A DNA stretch of 64,000 nucleotides from positions 310,001 to 374,000 of the forward strand of contig JBMNEM010000006.1 of assembly GCA_050948785.1 (NCBI GenBank), in the 5' to 3' direction. Both the position numbers and the translations under genes were made by a program. This document shows, piece after piece, positions 1 to 9,826 of this stretch. Position 1 is the stretch's first letter. Every line of letters starts with the position of its first letter. This stretch comes from JAAZMI01 sp050948785 (GTDB lineage: Bacteria > Bacillota > Dethiobacteria > DTU022 > UBA8154). A model generated the notes under the pieces. The model made no database searches. It saw only the letters and a list, made by a program, of their open reading frames with translations, and had not been told where the DNA came from.

Positions 1-92
1 CCCTGGTTGCCGGATTCTTGACCACATCCAATTGTAATGATGCTAACACAAAGTGCAAGAACTAATGTTATTACCAATATCCTGTTTTTCAA
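1..92 (-). CDS. Lipoprotein, N-terminal part only
   Basis: The window edge cuts this gene after 30 codons. Translation from a TTG start gives a charged tip (MKNR), a hydrophobic core and a lipobox-like ITIGC, with Cys at about residue 23. This is a lipoprotein signal peptide processed by signal peptidase II, so the product should be anchored to the outer face of the membrane. GGAGGG lies 7-8 bases before the TTG. ABC-type substrate-binding lipoproteins commonly look like this, but the mature part is outside the window and the family cannot be named. A sigma-54 promoter and TGTTACA boxes lie upstream, which ties it to the regulator encoded at 7742-9701. Confidence 0.6.
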   Translation of the reverse strand, partial: MKNRILVITLVLALCVSIITIGCGQESGNQ

Positions 93-275
93 TTTCTGTT
101 CCCTCCTAAGTTTTAGAGTTGACGCCGCAAGCCTTTTTACAAGCATGAAAAATATGGATTGTAAAAATAAAAACCATACACCTCCTTGTACGTTACTTAA
201 ATTTTAATTTCTTAATCCCTATAACCCTATATTTTTGCAACATTCATGCCAAACTATATTTTAAGTATTTTAATA

Positions 276-292
276 TGCAATATTAGTGCCAA
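276..292 (-). promoter_or_regulatory. Sigma-54 (-24/-12) promoter for the lipoprotein gene
   Basis: The minus strand reads TTGGCACTAATATTGCA. It has GG and GC exactly 12 bases apart and the full TGGCAC and TTGCA blocks, a near-perfect sigma-54 promoter. It faces the lipoprotein start at 92 and leaves a leader of roughly 170 bases. Bases 93-275 are AT-rich leader with no gene seen. Confidence 0.75.
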
Positions 293-527
293 GAAATTGG
301 TTTTGTGCTAATGTCTGATAATAATTATATTTTGTAATCATTCAGCACAACAACAAATATCGAAAAAACGAGTATTTTTTAACTTAATCTCCGATTCTAT
401 AGATGCTTTATCATGTTAGATTTAATCGTTTTTATCCCTTATTCATTGCATTTATCAGTTTTTTCGGTAATTCTTTTGCAATTTTCGATAATGACTGATG
501 ATTGGCAAGGCCATGGTTGTTTATTTA

Positions 528-564
528 TGTTACAGCTGTGTTACAACTGTTTCGTAATGTTACA
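528..564. promoter_or_regulatory. Upstream activator boxes, three TGTTACA repeats
   Basis: TGTTACA occurs at 528-534, 539-545 and 558-564, about 240 bases upstream of the sigma-54 promoter at 276-292. That is a normal distance for an enhancer-binding protein site. The same heptamer is repeated at 7611-7660, next to the sigma-54 activator gene. The rest of 293-610 shows no gene; a 63-codon open frame there has no ribosome site or recognisable product. Confidence 0.55.
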
Positions 565-610
565 AAATATAGTCACAATATTTTACCCGAATGAAGGAAG
601 ATAAAGGGAA

Positions 611-651
611 AAAAAGGAAGACGTAGAAATCTGATAAACGTCTTCCTTTTT
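611..651 (-). terminator. Terminator of the catabolic operon
   Basis: A 13-bp perfect stem (AAAAAGGAAGACG against CGTCTTCCTTTTT) encloses a 15-base loop, and the stem ends in runs of T on either strand. It lies about 45 bases past the stop of the flavin reductase gene (697) and fits the end of the minus-strand operon. It could also work in the other direction. Confidence 0.75.
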
Positions 652-669
652 GGTCTTTCCGGAAACCAA

Positions 670-683
670 CCTGCAATTGCAGG
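670..683. repeat. 14-bp perfect palindrome
   Basis: CCTGCAATTGCAGG is a perfect palindrome between the operon's last stop codon and its terminator. It may be an extra hairpin at the 3' end of the transcript or a protein site. Nothing else marks its role. Confidence 0.3.
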
Positions 684-696
684 CTATTGGCGTAAT

Positions 697-1789
697 TTAA
701 CTGTTCTTTTGGGCTTTTCTTGCTTTTTTCTCTGCTTCAATGCATTCCACCGCTTCAAAGCGCTGATCTCTGACCAGGCAGGTGTTACAATAAGTACATT
801 TAACCAGCTCATCTTCTCTCTTCTCTTTGAGTTTGAGGGCCCAATCCGGGTCAGCCAGTAAGGGGCGACAGACACCGATCAGATCAGCTTTTTCCTCTTT
901 AACAATCTCTTCTGCCAGTTCGAGGGTGTTAATCTTCCCCGAAGCTATAACCGGCACTCCCAAAGGTGCCACTTCCTCCCTGAGACCTTTTGCCAGGTAC
1001 ACATGGCACCCATAGGGCAGGTTGGCAGTAGGCATACTCCTGGTTGAACTGTAGCCCGTATACCAGTCCCCATCCTCATCTTTCCCGCCGGCGGACACAC
1101 TGAGATAATTCAGTCCCTTTTCCGCCATCATCCTGGAAATTACTTTTGTCTGCTTCAATGTATTGCCGCCCATAACAAATTCCTCACCGCTAATCCGGGC
1201 CCCGATGGCGTAATCATCACCGACTTTTTCCCGGCATCTTTCCAAAATATCCAGGACAAGTTTTGCCCTTCCGTTGATGTCGCGGCCATACTCGTCTTTA
1301 CGCTTATTCAGAGAGGAAATAAAGGAAGCCAGGGTATAACTATGCGCTACGTGAATTTCAACGACATCAAAGCCCACTTTCTTAGCTCTGACCACTGCTG
1401 CTTCGTAATCCTTCTTGACCTGTTCAATTTCGTCCAGGCTCAGATCCTCAACCTTCTGCTTCCAACCCGTCCGTTTGGATTTCTTGGCATAGTGAATGAG
1501 CTGAACAGAAATCTTGGCGCCGGCATCGTGTACAGCCTGTACAAGTTTTTCTAATCCCGGCATATACTTATCGTCACAGATTTTAATTAACTTCGGGCTT
1601 CTCCGATCGAGGACACCAGTGGCTTCCACAACGATTAATCCTATACCACCCTCTGCTCTGCGGCGGTAACGTTCGATCAACGCATCAGTGACAAAACCCT
1701 CTTCCTCTGCCAGCCAACTCACAACAGGCAGCCAAACCAAGTCTGTTTTTTAAACTGAGGTTTTTATAGTTTACCGGAGAGAATAACAC
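697..1789 (-). CDS. Old-yellow-enzyme/enoate-reductase type FMN oxidoreductase, one frameshift
   Basis: This is a single-domain FMN TIM-barrel protein of the NADH:flavin oxidoreductase family, related to the N-terminal half of 2,4-dienoyl-CoA and enoate reductases. A GTG start at 1789 gives the typical opening LFSPVNYKNLSLKNR, but the frame then breaks near 1739. The rest reads on from a TTG at 1740. Removing one T there restores a 363-residue protein. The C-terminus carries CTYCNTC followed by a fourth Cys 12 residues later, as in members that bind a [4Fe-4S] cluster. The FAD/NAD domain of the large two-domain enzymes is absent. As last gene of the operon, it probably reduces an alpha,beta-unsaturated acyl intermediate, but the substrate is unknown. 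Confidence 0.75.
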
Positions 1790-1860
1790 TAGGGAACAAC
1801 CCCTTTCTAAGTTGTAAAATGCTCATGCTCTCTTTTTGCCTTTTAGCTTTTTAACCCTTT

Positions 1861-3530
1861 TTACTCTTTAGCAGCGTTTTCTCTTTTTATTTTTTCTTCG
1901 ATATCTATCTTGAGTTCCCTTTTTGAAACTTTACCCACATTTGTCAAAGGCAGTTCATCAACAATTTCCAAGCGTTCCGGCAGTTTAAATTTGGCAATCT
2001 GTTTATCCAGCAAAAAGGAATTTAACTCCGGCAGATCCAAACTTTGATTTTCTTTTAAAACTACATAAGCGCAACATTTCTCTCCCAAAACCGGATCGGG
2101 CATGGCCACCACAGCACCATTTTTTACTTTGGGATGGGATAAGATCAGGTTGTCCAGTTCCTCAGCGCTGATATTTTCCCCTCCACGGTTGATCATATCT
2201 TTTATCCGCCCATCCACGATGTAACAACCGCTTTCAACGTCCATTTTCATCAGGTCACCCGACCGATAAAAACCGTCCTCAGTAAAGGCTGTTTTATTAT
2301 GTTCCGGCGCATTGTAATAGCCCCTGATCGTATAAGGCCCCCGGCAGATCATCTCCCCCACCTCACCGGGGGGAACATCGAGGCCGTTCTCATCTACAAT
2401 CCTGACCTCATCGGCAGGAGAAACCGGACGGCCAATGGTCTCAAAAATTACCCTCTCTTCATCGGACGTATCGTCAGTCATCATTAAAACTCCTTCGGCC
2501 ATGCCGAACTGCTGGAGCAAATTGCAGCCCAGCTCCGGCTTAATCCTTTTCGCCACCTCGGGGTTTAATTTTGAGCCGCCTGAGACAATGCCTGCCAGGG
2601 ATGAAAGATCATATTCACCTCTCTTTTCATAATTTAACAAGCCGATGATCAGCGCCGGAACCAGGCCGACAATGGTCACTTTCTCTTTATCAATAACTTC
2701 ACACATACTTTCAAGAGAAACCCGTTCAACGAGAACCACTTTTCCCCCATTCAGGAAGGTGCCCACTTATTCCCGGACAGGCCAAGGTCATATTATGGGC
2801 CAAAGGGGCAATCGCCAGGTAAACAGAGTACTTGCTGAGCCCCGACGGCAATGCCGTTGCTTTAGCTGTATAAAGGTAGTCATTGTGGGTACGCGGAATG
2901 ACTTTAGGTAAACCTGTTGTCCCTCCGGAGAGCAGGAAAACGGCTACATCCATAGGATCGGGCTTATTTTTTTCCAGCAGTTCGTTTATTTGCTCTGCGT
3001 CTGTTTCATCCTGCAACATTTCCCGCAGAGAGAAATATCCCTCCGGGCATTTCTCCCCTGACCACATAAACATATTGCAGTGGACGGGACAGCCTCTTTA
3101 ACCTCCTCTGCGAACTCCAAATAGTCAAATTTCCTGTAGAAATCCGGTATGATATATCCCCGGGCTTCACATTGCTTAGCAATATACGATATCTCGCTAA
3201 AGCGGTGCTGCGGCAAACACATTACCGGAATAACACCTATTTTTAACAGGGCATAGTAACAACAGACAAACTCAATGCAATATTTGGCAACTGCACAATA
3301 ACCCGATCACGCGGTTTTAAACCGGAATTTAAAAAACTTACTGCGAGACGATCCGTTTCGTTTTTGAGCTGGCTATAGCTCAAACGTCTTTCATCAGAGA
3401 CCAACGCCTCTTTATTAGGGAAAACCGCCGCCACATCATCAAAAGCTTCTCCCAGTGTAAGACCCGCCCAGTATCCTTTCTTTTTATACTTTTCCGCAAA
3501 TTTTTTAGGGTACGGGACAAATAACGACAA
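1861..3530 (-). pseudogene. AMP-forming acyl/aryl-acid ligase, broken by frameshifts
   Basis: Four overlapping frames together encode one ANL-superfamily ligase of about 555 residues: 3530-3243 (N-terminus), 3222-2986, 3073-2726 and 2766-1861. The third holds the P-loop-like SGGTTGLPKVIPRTHNDY. The last holds the YRSGDLM and GRIKDMINRGGENIS motifs and the C-terminal lysine region (TNVGKVSKREL). The VIPRTHNDY stretch resembles the 2,3-dihydroxybenzoate/aryl-acid ligase branch (DhbE, EntE). Its place beside beta-oxidation genes suggests activation of an organic acid to its CoA thioester. At least three indels mean it is inactive as read, unless they are sequence errors. Confidence 0.7.
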
Positions 3531-3560
3531 TACCTTTTCCTCCTTCCGATTATTTATTAT

Positions 3561-4340
3561 TTATTTTCCTTGAAATTCAGGCTTCCGTTTTTCCAAGAAA
3601 GCCTTGAGCCCTTCCTGACCGTCTTTACTGGTAAAGGTAACGATAAAACTGTTTATTTCCAGGTTAAGGGCGACATCTAAATCCAACTGCTGCCCCATGT
3701 TCACAACCTTTTTGATCACCTGCGTGGCCACAACCGGTTTGGAGGCCAGCTTTGCAGCCATCTTCTCCGCTTCTGCCATCAATTCTGCACTGGGTACAAC
3801 CCTGTTTACCAGGCCATATTTTTCTGCTGTAGCCGCATCAATTGCATCTCCGAGAAGGACAAGCTCTTTGGCCCGGGATAAACCTATTAACCGTGTTAGG
3901 CGCTGTGTGCCACCGCCTCCGGGCATAATCCCCAAGCTAATTTCAGGTTGCCCGAATTTGGCGTTCTCGGCAGCGAGGCGAAAATCACAGGCTAAAGTGA
4001 GCTCACACCCTCCACCTAGAGCAAGACCGTTTACAGCGGCAATGGTCGGCATCCTTAGATTCTCCAGCTGATCAAAAACTGAAAGTATTAAACGTAAAAA
4101 ATCATACTGCTCCAACGGGGAATGACTGGCAACCTCAGTAACATCTGCACCGGCGGCAAATGCTTTTGCTCCCGACCCCGTAATGATTAAAGCCTTCATC
4201 TCCTGGTCGGCCTCAAGTTCGGTCAAAGCTTTGCCCAGTTCAGCAAATACCTGCCCGTTTAAGGGATTATAAGGGGGGCGGTTTAAAGTAAGCACGGCAT
4301 AATTAGCCCGTTTTTCCAGAATAATTACTTGCTCAGACAT
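3561..4340 (-). CDS. Enoyl-CoA hydratase/isomerase (crotonase family)
   Basis: This is an intact crotonase-fold protein of 259 residues. It has the oxyanion-hole segments AFAAGADV and NGLALGGGCELTLACD and the PEISLGIMPGGGGTQRL motif with the catalytic Glu region, as in short-chain enoyl-CoA hydratases. It hydrates 2-enoyl-CoA to 3-hydroxyacyl-CoA in the cytoplasm. The ATG at 4340 is preferred over a TTG two codons upstream because GGAGGAG lies 10 bases before the ATG and only 4 before the TTG. It lies 56 bases after the dehydrogenase gene in the same operon, so the two probably perform consecutive steps. Chain-length preference cannot be read. Confidence 0.9.
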   Translation of the reverse strand: MSEQVIILEKRANYAVLTLNRPPYNPLNGQVFAELGKALTELEADQEMKALIITGSGAKAFAAGADVTEVASHSPLEQYDFLRLILSVFDQLENLRMPTIAAVNGLALGGGCELTLACDFRLAAENAKFGQPEISLGIMPGGGGTQRLTRLIGLSRAKELVLLGDAIDAATAEKYGLVNRVVPSAELMAEAEKMAAKLASKPVVATQVIKKVVNMGQQLDLDVALNLEINSFIVTFTSKDGQEGLKAFLEKRKPEFQGK

Positions 4341-4396
4341 ATGCAAAAAACTCCTCCCTCAGGATTTGTGTTTTTTAATAATCAAACCAACCGGCC

Positions 4397-5227
4397 TTAT
4401 TTTTCCGCCCCAGTGCGCCCGGATTTGATTAAAGCTTTTAAGGATTGGGGGGGATTCCAGCGCATATCTTTAAATTCGTCCTGTAAATATTCCAGGATAA
4501 AATAGGTCACATCCACTCCCATGAAGTCCTGTAATTCAAAGGGGCCCATGGGCCAGTTGAGACCGAGCTTCATGGCCGTGTCAATATCCTCCGGGCTGGC
4601 CACACCTTCTTCCACTAAACGGACGGCCTCGATAACCTGAGCCATATTGACCCTGGTCACAATAAACCCGGGGAAATCTTTCTTCACTTCCACAGTGGTC
4701 TTACCCATTTTTTTGGCAACCTCAAAGATAGTGTTGACGGTTTCATCAGTGGTATCATAGCCGCGAATTACTTCGACCAGTTTCATCAGGGCCGGCGGGT
4801 TAAAGAAATGCATACCGGCAACCTGCTTGGGCCTCTTTGTGGCACTGGCTATGGCCGTAACAGACATGGAGGAAGTATTCGTGGCCAGCAGGGCTTCTGC
4901 TTTACAAACCTGGTCGAGCTGAGCAAAGGCTTTTTTCTTGAGCTCCAGATCTTCACTAATCGCCTCAATAACCAGATCCACATCAGCAAAATCAGCTAAG
5001 TCGGCACTTTTTGTGATACAGCTCAGTGTTTTATCTTTGATCTCTGCAGTTAGCTTACCCCTTTCAATGCTCTTGTTTAAAAAAGTTTCCATCCGTTCAA
5101 CAGCTTTCTCGACCAAAGAGAGCTCAATATCACATATAACTACCTGAAACCCGGCTTGAGCTGCAACCTGCGCGATCCCCCCTCCCATGGTCCCCGCTCC
5201 TAAAACTCCGATTTTAGAAATTGTCAT
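4397..5227 (-). CDS. hbd: 3-hydroxybutyryl-CoA dehydrogenase
   Basis: This 276-residue protein has the N-terminal Rossmann motif GAGTMGGGIAQVAAQAG and the conserved ATNTSSMSVTAIA, HFFNPPALMKLVEVI and GFIVTRV stretches of the HbdA/FadB dehydrogenase family. Length matches the monofunctional clostridial enzyme. It interconverts 3-hydroxyacyl-CoA and acetoacetyl-type CoA with NAD(P). AAAGGAGG precedes the ATG. It sits between the hydratase and the molybdoenzyme and is one of only two intact genes of this operon. Confidence 0.93.
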   Translation of the reverse strand: MTISKIGVLGAGTMGGGIAQVAAQAGFQVVICDIELSLVEKAVERMETFLNKSIERGKLTAEIKDKTLSCITKSADLADFADVDLVIEAISEDLELKKKAFAQLDQVCKAEALLATNTSSMSVTAIASATKRPKQVAGMHFFNPPALMKLVEVIRGYDTTDETVNTIFEVAKKMGKTTVEVKKDFPGFIVTRVNMAQVIEAVRLVEEGVASPEDIDTAMKLGLNWPMGPFELQDFMGVDVTYFILEYLQDEFKDMRWNPPQSLKALIKSGRTGAEK

Positions 5228-5337
5228 TCCTTTTACCTCCTTTAGTGCAAATCAAATCTTAAAACTATGAACTACATATTTTGTTCCTAACTCTCTTCCA
5301 GATTTAATTCAGGATTTCAGCAAAGTTGTTCTTTTTG

Positions 5338-7394
5338 CTAAGCAGGTATGACCCGGCAAAGCACTGTTTTAAAATCAGGATAGGCGGTAATCGGGTCCAG
5401 TCCTTCCATATCGACAAGCTGGTTAACGTTGGCCTTTGCCCAGCCATGGGGGATGCTGACCACCCCGGGGGCCAAATCCTTGGAGGTATACAGGCGCAAC
5501 TTGATTGCGCTGCTTTTTGTTTCGACCTGGACCATGTCGCCCTCTGTCAGGCCATACTGCTCGGCCGTGTCCGGATGTATTTCTGCCAGTGGTTCGGGGT
5601 TGCCCTCGCGCAGGACAGGGACATAACGCAGCTGCGTATGGGTATATTCCTGTACACGGGAGCCGCTGATCATAATCAGCGGGTACTTTTCATAGAGCTC
5701 CGGCGTCCGCTGGGGACTCTGGTAAGGCTCCATGTACACCGGTATGGGGTCGTAGCCATGGTCTTTTAAGGTCTGGGAATAGATCTCTATTTTACCGCTG
5801 GGAGTACTCATTTTACTTTACTTTGTGGATGCCGTACTGCCTCTCGCCGTAATAAGTTCCCAGAGGGTCGGCCTCGAGGCGATGCCTTGAACTCGCCCGG
5901 TTCCAGCAGGGCATCCGTCATTTCTGCATCAGTCTGCCAGGGGAAGTATTCCCCTAAGCCCATGCGCCGGGCCAGCTCGCTCCAGATTTTCCAGTCCGGC
6001 CAGCTGTCGCCCACCGGATCGATTACTTTGTGGTGGAGCATGGCGTAGGGCTCGCCGAAGACAACACCGTAAACATAGGCCAACCCGCCTTTTTCCAGGA
6101 AGGTGCTGGCCGGCAGGACCACATCAGCCAGGGCCGCAGTTTCGCTGAGGAAGGGATCGATGACGGCCAAAAAGTCCAGGTCCTGAAAGGCTTCTTTGAA
6201 GAGTTCGGAGGCGGGGAAGGAAACAACGGGGTTGGCCGCTGTCACGATCGTGGACCTGATGGGATAAGGCTTGCCTTGCAGGATCGCCTGGGGTAACATG
6301 GTGGCGATACCAAAGGCGGACCTGCGGCCCCAGAGTGAACTGAAAACAGGATAATCCTCCGCTCCCAGGGACGTTTCTTCCACTTTCAAGCCGAGGTTGG
6401 CCAGGGGAATACGCGGAATGGTGACCCAGCCACCGGGGATATTGACGTTTCCGGTGATCGCCTGCAGGATGGATAAAAGGCGTGAGTTCTGCAGGCCATT
6501 ACGGTGCTGGTCCAGGGTGTTGATGCCCTGGAGGATGCAGGACGGTTTATGCTGGGCAAAGATGCGGGCCGCGCTCTTAATATCCTCGGCCGGCACCCAG
6601 GTGATCTCCTGTGCCCATTCCGGGGTATATTTCTGCACGTGCTCCACCAACTGCTGCAAAGCCAACGGTATAGTTTTCTACAAATTCACGGTCATAGAGC
6701 CCTTCGTTGATGATCACGTGGGCCATGGCCAGGCCAAGGGCGGCATCGGTCCCGGGGCGGATCTGCAGGTAAAGAGCGTTCTCCGCCAGGGGAATCCGCT
6801 TGGGATCGATGACGATCAGCTTAAAATCTTCGTCAGCAAGCCTTTCCCGGATAAGATTCGCCCGAGCATGCCTTTGGCTCCATCGGGGTTGTGGCCCCAC
6901 AGAACCAGGCAGCGGGATCTATCGGGGTCATCCAGGGGATAACGGCCGAAGGTCAGCTGCCGGGCCAGGATACGGGCGCGGTAGCAGATATTCTCTACAG
7001 AGAGAAGGTTGGGTGTGGCGAAAGCACCGGCAAAGCGGCGGGCAAAGCTAGCCACTTCGATGTTTTCGACCCCTACGGAGCCGCAAAATACCGCCAGGGC
7101 GCGGGCACCGTATTTTTCCTTGATTTTCAGCAGTTTTTCCGCACTGAAATCCAAGGCCTGGTCCCAGGTTACATCCTGCAATTTTCCATTGATGCGCATC
7201 TGTGGGGAAAGCAGGCGGTGCGGGGAGTAGACATAGTCAGGCAGGGCCTCGCCCCGCGGGCAGATATAGCCGCGGCTGATGGGGTGCTCCGGCAGACCCT
7301 CTACTTTCACCAGGCGCCCGTCTTTCAAATGTGCCTTGATGCCGCAATCCCAGACACATAGCATACAGTCACTGATTATTGTTTCTGTGGACAT
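5338..7394 (-). pseudogene. Molybdopterin oxidoreductase (DMSO reductase family), several frameshifts
   Basis: This would be a protein of about 685 residues, now spread over frames 7394-6816, 6900-6577, 6665-5808 and 5811-5338. The first has the N-terminal [4Fe-4S] motif C-x2-C-x3-C-x27-C (CMLCVWDC, then CPRG) and the Mo-ligand region NICYRARILA, where Cys is the likely metal ligand. The third has the DVVLPASTFLEKGGL stretch typical of the family. The last has the cofactor-binding C-terminal domain (TPSGKIEIYSQ). Near 5815-5870 the family-like peptide GTYYGERQYGIHKVK appears in a third frame, so there are at least four indels. It is first gene after a sigma-54 promoter. Whether it is an oxidoreductase or a hydratase-like member cannot be decided. 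Confidence 0.7.
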
Positions 7395-7451
7395 GCTCTC
7401 CCTCCATTAAATTAATTTTAGTTTTTTAAAATACTTCATATTTAAAGAACT

Positions 7452-7468
7452 TGCAATTATTATACCAA
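7452..7468 (-). promoter_or_regulatory. Sigma-54 promoter of the catabolic operon
   Basis: The minus strand reads TTGGTATAATAATTGCA, with GG and GC 12 bases apart and a good TTGCA -12 block; the -24 block is weaker (TTGGTAT). It lies 58 bases before the molybdoenzyme start. With the TGTTACA cluster 150-200 bases upstream, it has the layout of an activator-dependent promoter. Confidence 0.6.
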
Positions 7469-7610
7469 CCTAAAAACCAAGTTTGAGAATAAGCGCCAAA
7501 ACGAGCGCTACCTTGTACATTAAAAGGAGCAAAGTCGCTTTTCCGGGCTCTGGAATAAGCTCTGCAAGCCATTTACAAAATAAATGTTGCCGGGAAACTG
7601 TTCCGCTTTT

Positions 7611-7660
7611 GTAACACATACTGTTACACAGTTACAAAATACTGTTACGATACAGTTACA
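7611..7660. promoter_or_regulatory. Cluster of TGTTACA/TGTAACA activator boxes
   Basis: GTAACA at 7611, TGTTACA at 7622-7628, GTTACA at 7631, TGTTAC at 7643 and GTTACA at 7655 form a dense set, part of it an inverted repeat (ACTGT-N6-ACAGT around 7642-7656). They lie between the divergent activator gene and the sigma-54 promoter at 7452-7468. They are the likely binding sites of that activator, which may also control its own gene. Confidence 0.55.
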
Positions 7661-7686
7661 ATAAAGAATCTGCATGAAGCTGCATA

Positions 7687-7716
7687 TTGAGTAAGTTGAA
7701 GGAGATGTAGTAAAAT
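7687..7716 (+). promoter_or_regulatory. Probable housekeeping promoter of the activator gene
   Basis: TTGAGT (7687-7692) and TAAAAT (7711-7716) are 18 bases apart. They lie 25 bases before the activator's ATG, which has AAGGGGG as ribosome site. Confidence 0.45.
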
Positions 7717-7741
7717 ATAATTAGTATAAGGGGGATTAATA

Positions 7742-9701
7742 ATGTCTAATGTTTCGACTCCATTTAAAAAGGAACATAAGGAACATTTAGAAAAAGCGTG
7801 GAATCTTTTTATGACTGAGGGGAAAATGGATCCCCATGTTCGGCCGATCATCGCCCAATCATGGCTGCGCAGCCGGCAAAAAGGGGTAAACCCATATAGC
7901 GAAAAAACCAAAATAATTAGACCCCGACCTTATTTAATGCAGAACTTTCTGCCAACAAAAATTTGCTGGCCACAGCGGTGCCGATTATTAAAAACCTCTA
8001 CAACTTTGTCCAGAATTCCTGTTTTCTAATCTCCCTGGCAAGTAATAAGGGGGTTATACTGGAGGTCTTGGGAGACAGGGAGATCGTGGTAAAATCCCAT
8101 GTCAATAAAGGAGATATCTGGACCGAAGAATCTAGCGGCACCAATTCCACATCTTTATGCCTTACCATGCAAAAACCGATCCAGGTATTTGCAGCAGAAC
8201 ATTTCTGCAAGTCAGCTCATAAATGGACATGTTCATCCGCGCCAATTTTTGATGAAAACAAACAGTTTATCGGTGTCTTAAATATGGCCGGGGAATATAC
8301 CAAAGTACATTTACACACTCTCGGCATGGTTGTCGCCGGCGCCAATGCCATTGAAAACAACATGCGCATCCAAAAATCCTTAAACGAGGCCACCATCGCC
8401 GATAATTATAAAAATGCGATTATCGAATCAATTGATGAAGGCATCCTCGTGATTCAACAAGGATAAAACCATCGGCCATATCAACAGCAATGCCAAAATA
8501 CTTCTAAAAATACCGGCCGGGAAAAAAGTAATCTCCCAGCCGGTTAATAAAATTCTCGGTGCCAACCATCCCCTTACCCGGAAAATCGAAAAGTGCTTTC
8601 CAGCAAATGATCGATGATGAAATGCTTTTTCTGGAGGAAGAGGATTTTGTTGTAAACCACAGATTAATTTATTCCTCAAGCCAAAAAGTCGACGGTTTAG
8701 TGCTGGTATTAAGAGGTTCAAGCAAGATGAAAAAACTGGTCAACAGCTTTGTGGGTCCCCGGGCTACGTACACATTTGCCAATCTAATCGGTAAAAACAG
8801 TAAATTTTTATCGTCTGTCAACTTGGCCAAAGCCGCCGCGCACAGCATTTCCAATGTTTTGCTGGTCGGAGAAAGTGGAACCGGAAAAGAAATCTTTGCC
8901 CACGCCATTCACAACGCCAGTGACCGTAAATCCGGTCCCTTTCTGGCGATAAATTGTGCCGCTTTACCGAGAAATCTGGTGGAAAGCGAGTTATTCGGTT
9001 ATGCTGAAGGGGCCTTTACAGGAGCTAAAAAGGGCGGGAATCCCGGTAAATTTGAATTGGCTGATGGCGGCACCCTTTTTTTAGATGAAATCGGCGAATT
9101 ACCGCTGGAATTCCAGGCGATACTGTTAAGGGTTTTGCAGGAAAAATTAATTACCAGGATAGGGGGCAAAAAATTAATCCCCGTGGATGTCAGAATAATT
9201 GCCGCCACAAATAAAAATCTTGAAGAAGAAATTAAAAAAGCAAACTTTCGCCAAGATCTATATTACAGAATAAATGTCCTTACCATTAATATACCTCCCT
9301 TACGGGAAAGACCGGAAGATATTATCATTCTGGCAAATCATTTTTTAAACAAACTCAACCTCCGTCTCGATAAAAAAGTAAAACACATTGATAAAGAGGT
9401 TATAGAGCTATTTACCAAATACCACTGGCCCGGAAATGCCCGTGAATTGCAAAATATTCTAGAGCGTTCTTTAAACATAGCGACTAGCGATCATATCTCT
9501 ACAGCAGTTTTACCGGAAAAAATTATTTCCTTAAAACAAGAAAAGAGTAACACGGGATTAGTACCGCTGGAAAAATATGAGAAAGAGTTAATCCTGACTC
9601 TTTTAAACGAAAATAAAGGTAACAGGACAAAGGTGGCCCAAAAGATGGGAATTTCAAGAACCTCGCTCTACCGCAAATTAAATAAATATAAGATCTCGTG
9701 A
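7742..9701 (+). pseudogene. Sigma-54-dependent transcriptional activator (AcoR-like), frameshifted
   Basis: The domain order is a GAF-like sensor (7742-8466), a short PAS-like region, an AAA+ domain and a C-terminal Fis-type helix-turn-helix. The AAA+ part in frame 8559-9701 has Walker A GESGTGKE, the sigma-54 contact loop GAFTGA, Walker B FLDEIGE and RPEDI. The HTH is NRTKVAQKMGISRTSLYRKL. The frame breaks near 7925-7960, again at 8465 and again near 8590; between the last two the peptide TIGHINSNAKILLKIPAG continues in another frame. Without these breaks it would be about 650 residues. It faces the molybdoenzyme operon across the TGTTACA cluster and probably activates that operon and the left-edge lipoprotein gene. 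As written it would be inactive. Confidence 0.75.
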
Positions 9702-9826
9702 CCAAGAAAAGAATAAGTTTTTTAATCCCTCCCCTTATAGGGAAATAATGTGACCATCAGACGTTAACTGCAATTTTTTAGGAAGAAATTTCCTGCTGTC
9801 AAGGGTGTTTGCTGAAGGAGGTAAAA

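Noticed and set aside
413..604. 63-codon plus-strand frame near the left edge
   Set aside because: No ribosome site, hydrophobic random-looking peptide, and it covers the TGTTACA boxes.
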